Source: JBLNCE01 sp050260415 (GTDB taxonomy: Bacteria; Bacillota; UBA4882; JAAYXC01). Taken from it: a stretch of 5,705 bases of DNA. A model generated the notes under the pieces. It searched no databases, was not told the origin of the DNA, and saw only the letters and a list, made by a program, of their open reading frames with translations. The stretch is from NCBI GenBank assembly GCA_050260415.1, contig JBLNCE010000175.1:1-5705 (forward strand), read 5' to 3'. The position numbers were made by a program, and so were the translations under genes. Below are positions 5,013 to 5,705 of this stretch, one piece after another. Within the stretch, counting starts at the first letter, position 1. Each line of letters opens with the position of its first letter.

Positions 5013-5354
5013 CTATGCCCCGAGCCCGGGGAATAAAGAGAGTTGCGGCCGGCCCGCCTGTTTCTTCGCCGCTTGCTCCTCCACGATTTCGTAGATGCGG
5101 CTTTTGCTGAGCCGGTATTTGCGGACGATGGCGTGCAAGTTGTCGCCGGTGAACTCCGCGGCCAGCCGCTCATCGCGGATGCTCCGCATCATGGTGTCGA
5201 TCTTCGGGATGTAGACCCCGCTGCCGCCATACATTTTGGCCAGGGTGAGCAAGACGGGGACGCCGATCAACTGGGCCAATTCGCGGCAATACCCTTCGGG
5301 CAGATCATCGATTTGCAGCTCGTTTACCCACGGCCCATAGAGTTCTTCATCCAT
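5013..5354 (-). CDS. mor: Mor transcription activator family protein
   Basis: The 113-residue protein shows the Mor/C layout. The N-terminal part (about 13-41) includes the helix PEGYCRELAQLIGVPVLLTLAKMY, used for dimer formation. Then comes the beta-strand signature G43-GSGVYIPK-51, and a helix-turn-helix at about 62-92 (RLAAEFTGDNLHAIVRKYRLSKSRIYEIVEEQ). In Mu, Mor binds upstream of the middle promoter and recruits RNA polymerase there. The start has GGGAGG about 9 bases upstream and the gene overlaps gemA by 8 bp, as in Mu, where gemA and mor also adjoin. Unusually, the C-terminus reads AGRPQLSLFPGLGA, containing QLSLF, identical to the canonical bacterial sliding-clamp-binding pentapeptide. 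A terminator follows, and the next gene is the endolysin, so its target is probably the lysis operon promoter. Family is very sure. Confidence 0.93.
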   Translation of the reverse strand: MDEELYGPWVNELQIDDLPEGYCRELAQLIGVPVLLTLAKMYGGSGVYIPKIDTMMRSIRDERLAAEFTGDNLHAIVRKYRLSKSRIYEIVEEQAAKKQAGRPQLSLFPGLGA

Positions 5355-5705
5355 CGGCGCATCCCTCCCGCCGTTCCCTGGCCAGGATCTTCTTCAGGCC
5401 TTCAATGACTTTGTTTGCCTCTTGCCTCGTTTGCGGCCATGGTCTGGCTATTTGTCGGCGATTGAACCCTTGCTGCCGGTTGGATGCCGTCCAGCCGAGA
5501 GCGGCATATAAGGCCTGGAGTTTCTCCTGTTGCTCCCTGGTGATGAGCGCTCCCGGCTCGGCCGGCCGGACCTGGCGGCGCCGGCGGAAGCCGAGTTTGC
5601 GCATCCGCGCCATGACCCGGTCAAACTGGCGATAGGTTAGCGCGGCCGATGACTCGGCCTGCGCCTCCTGACGCAGAATCTCGCGGTATAGATCGTCATC
5701 CAGGC
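5347..5705 (-). CDS. gemA: GemA / DUF1018 regulatory protein, C-terminal part
   Basis: The gene enters from the right edge in an open frame. 118 residues are visible, and the apparent ATG at 5613 is internal. The visible part opens with LDDDLYREILRQEAQAESSAALTYRQFDRVMARMRKLGF, which is the core of DUF1018 (L-x-D-D-x-Y-R-x-x-L, then S-x-x-x-LT, then the helix before the LGF). It is followed by a basic linker and LITREQQEKLQALYAALGWTASNRQQGFNRRQIARPWPQTRQEANKVIEGLKKIL, the second helical part of the family. In Mu, GemA is an early protein reported to modulate host gene expression. Its stop overlaps the mor start region by 8 bp. Family is very sure; its action in this phage is not known. Confidence 0.92.
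   Translation of the reverse strand, partial: LDDDLYREILRQEAQAESSAALTYRQFDRVMARMRKLGFRRRRQVRPAEPGALITREQQEKLQALYAALGWTASNRQQGFNRRQIARPWPQTRQEANKVIEGLKKILARERREGCADG

Noticed and set aside
4843..5094. Plus-strand frame with a Cys-rich end (FRCRKTC ... CGRPAC)
   Set aside because: It overlaps the terminator and mor, lacks a ribosome-binding site, and the Cys spacing matches no family I know.

Overview
This window looks like the middle of a Mu-like transposable prophage (or its free phage), in a GC-rich, probably proteobacterial or Desulfobacterota-type host. The host guess is an inference from base composition and gene style only. All thirteen genes I support lie on the minus strand, so transcription runs from high to low coordinates. 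Most junctions are 4-8 bp overlaps or TAATG stop-starts, as in a tightly coupled phage operon.

Right end, end of the early region (4932-5705): the C-terminal part of a GemA/DUF1018 protein overlaps a Mor-family transcription activator. Mor is followed by a strong intrinsic terminator, a long GC-rich hairpin with seven U's. About 190 bp after the terminator (4741-4931) hold no gene but contain short direct and inverted repeats. This is the natural place for a Mor-activated promoter. No separate Mu C-type activator gene is seen.

Middle (1668-4740): a FlgJ-like glucosaminidase endolysin without signal peptide, a small Cys/His zinc-ribbon-like protein, an unrecognised beta/HTH protein, and a previously easy-to-miss 57-residue Arg-rich protein. 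Next come a 161-residue protein with a beta-domain resembling phage decoration or fibre domains, and a 339-residue protein with twelve 14-residue YadA-head-type repeats and a phage-fibre-like C-terminus. A two-TM holin candidate follows. The two virion-type genes sit between lysin and holin, an unusual place for a fibre.

Left end (1-1671): a membrane-anchored protein with a Pro/Ala-rich stalk and beta-rich C-terminus ending in Phe (spanin-like topology), a TM plus coiled-coil protein of the Mu gp25/DUF2730 type, a winged-helix VpaChn25_0724-family protein, and the N-terminal part of a DUF3486 protein (Mu gp27-like small terminase). This leads into the packaging and head region beyond the left edge.

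Together the region reads as: early regulators, stop, then a late/middle operon for lysis, an accessory fibre and packaging. The points most worth following up are a canonical beta-clamp-binding peptide (QLSLF) at the Mor C-terminus, the beta-roll fibre embedded in the lysis cassette, and the possible one-protein spanin.
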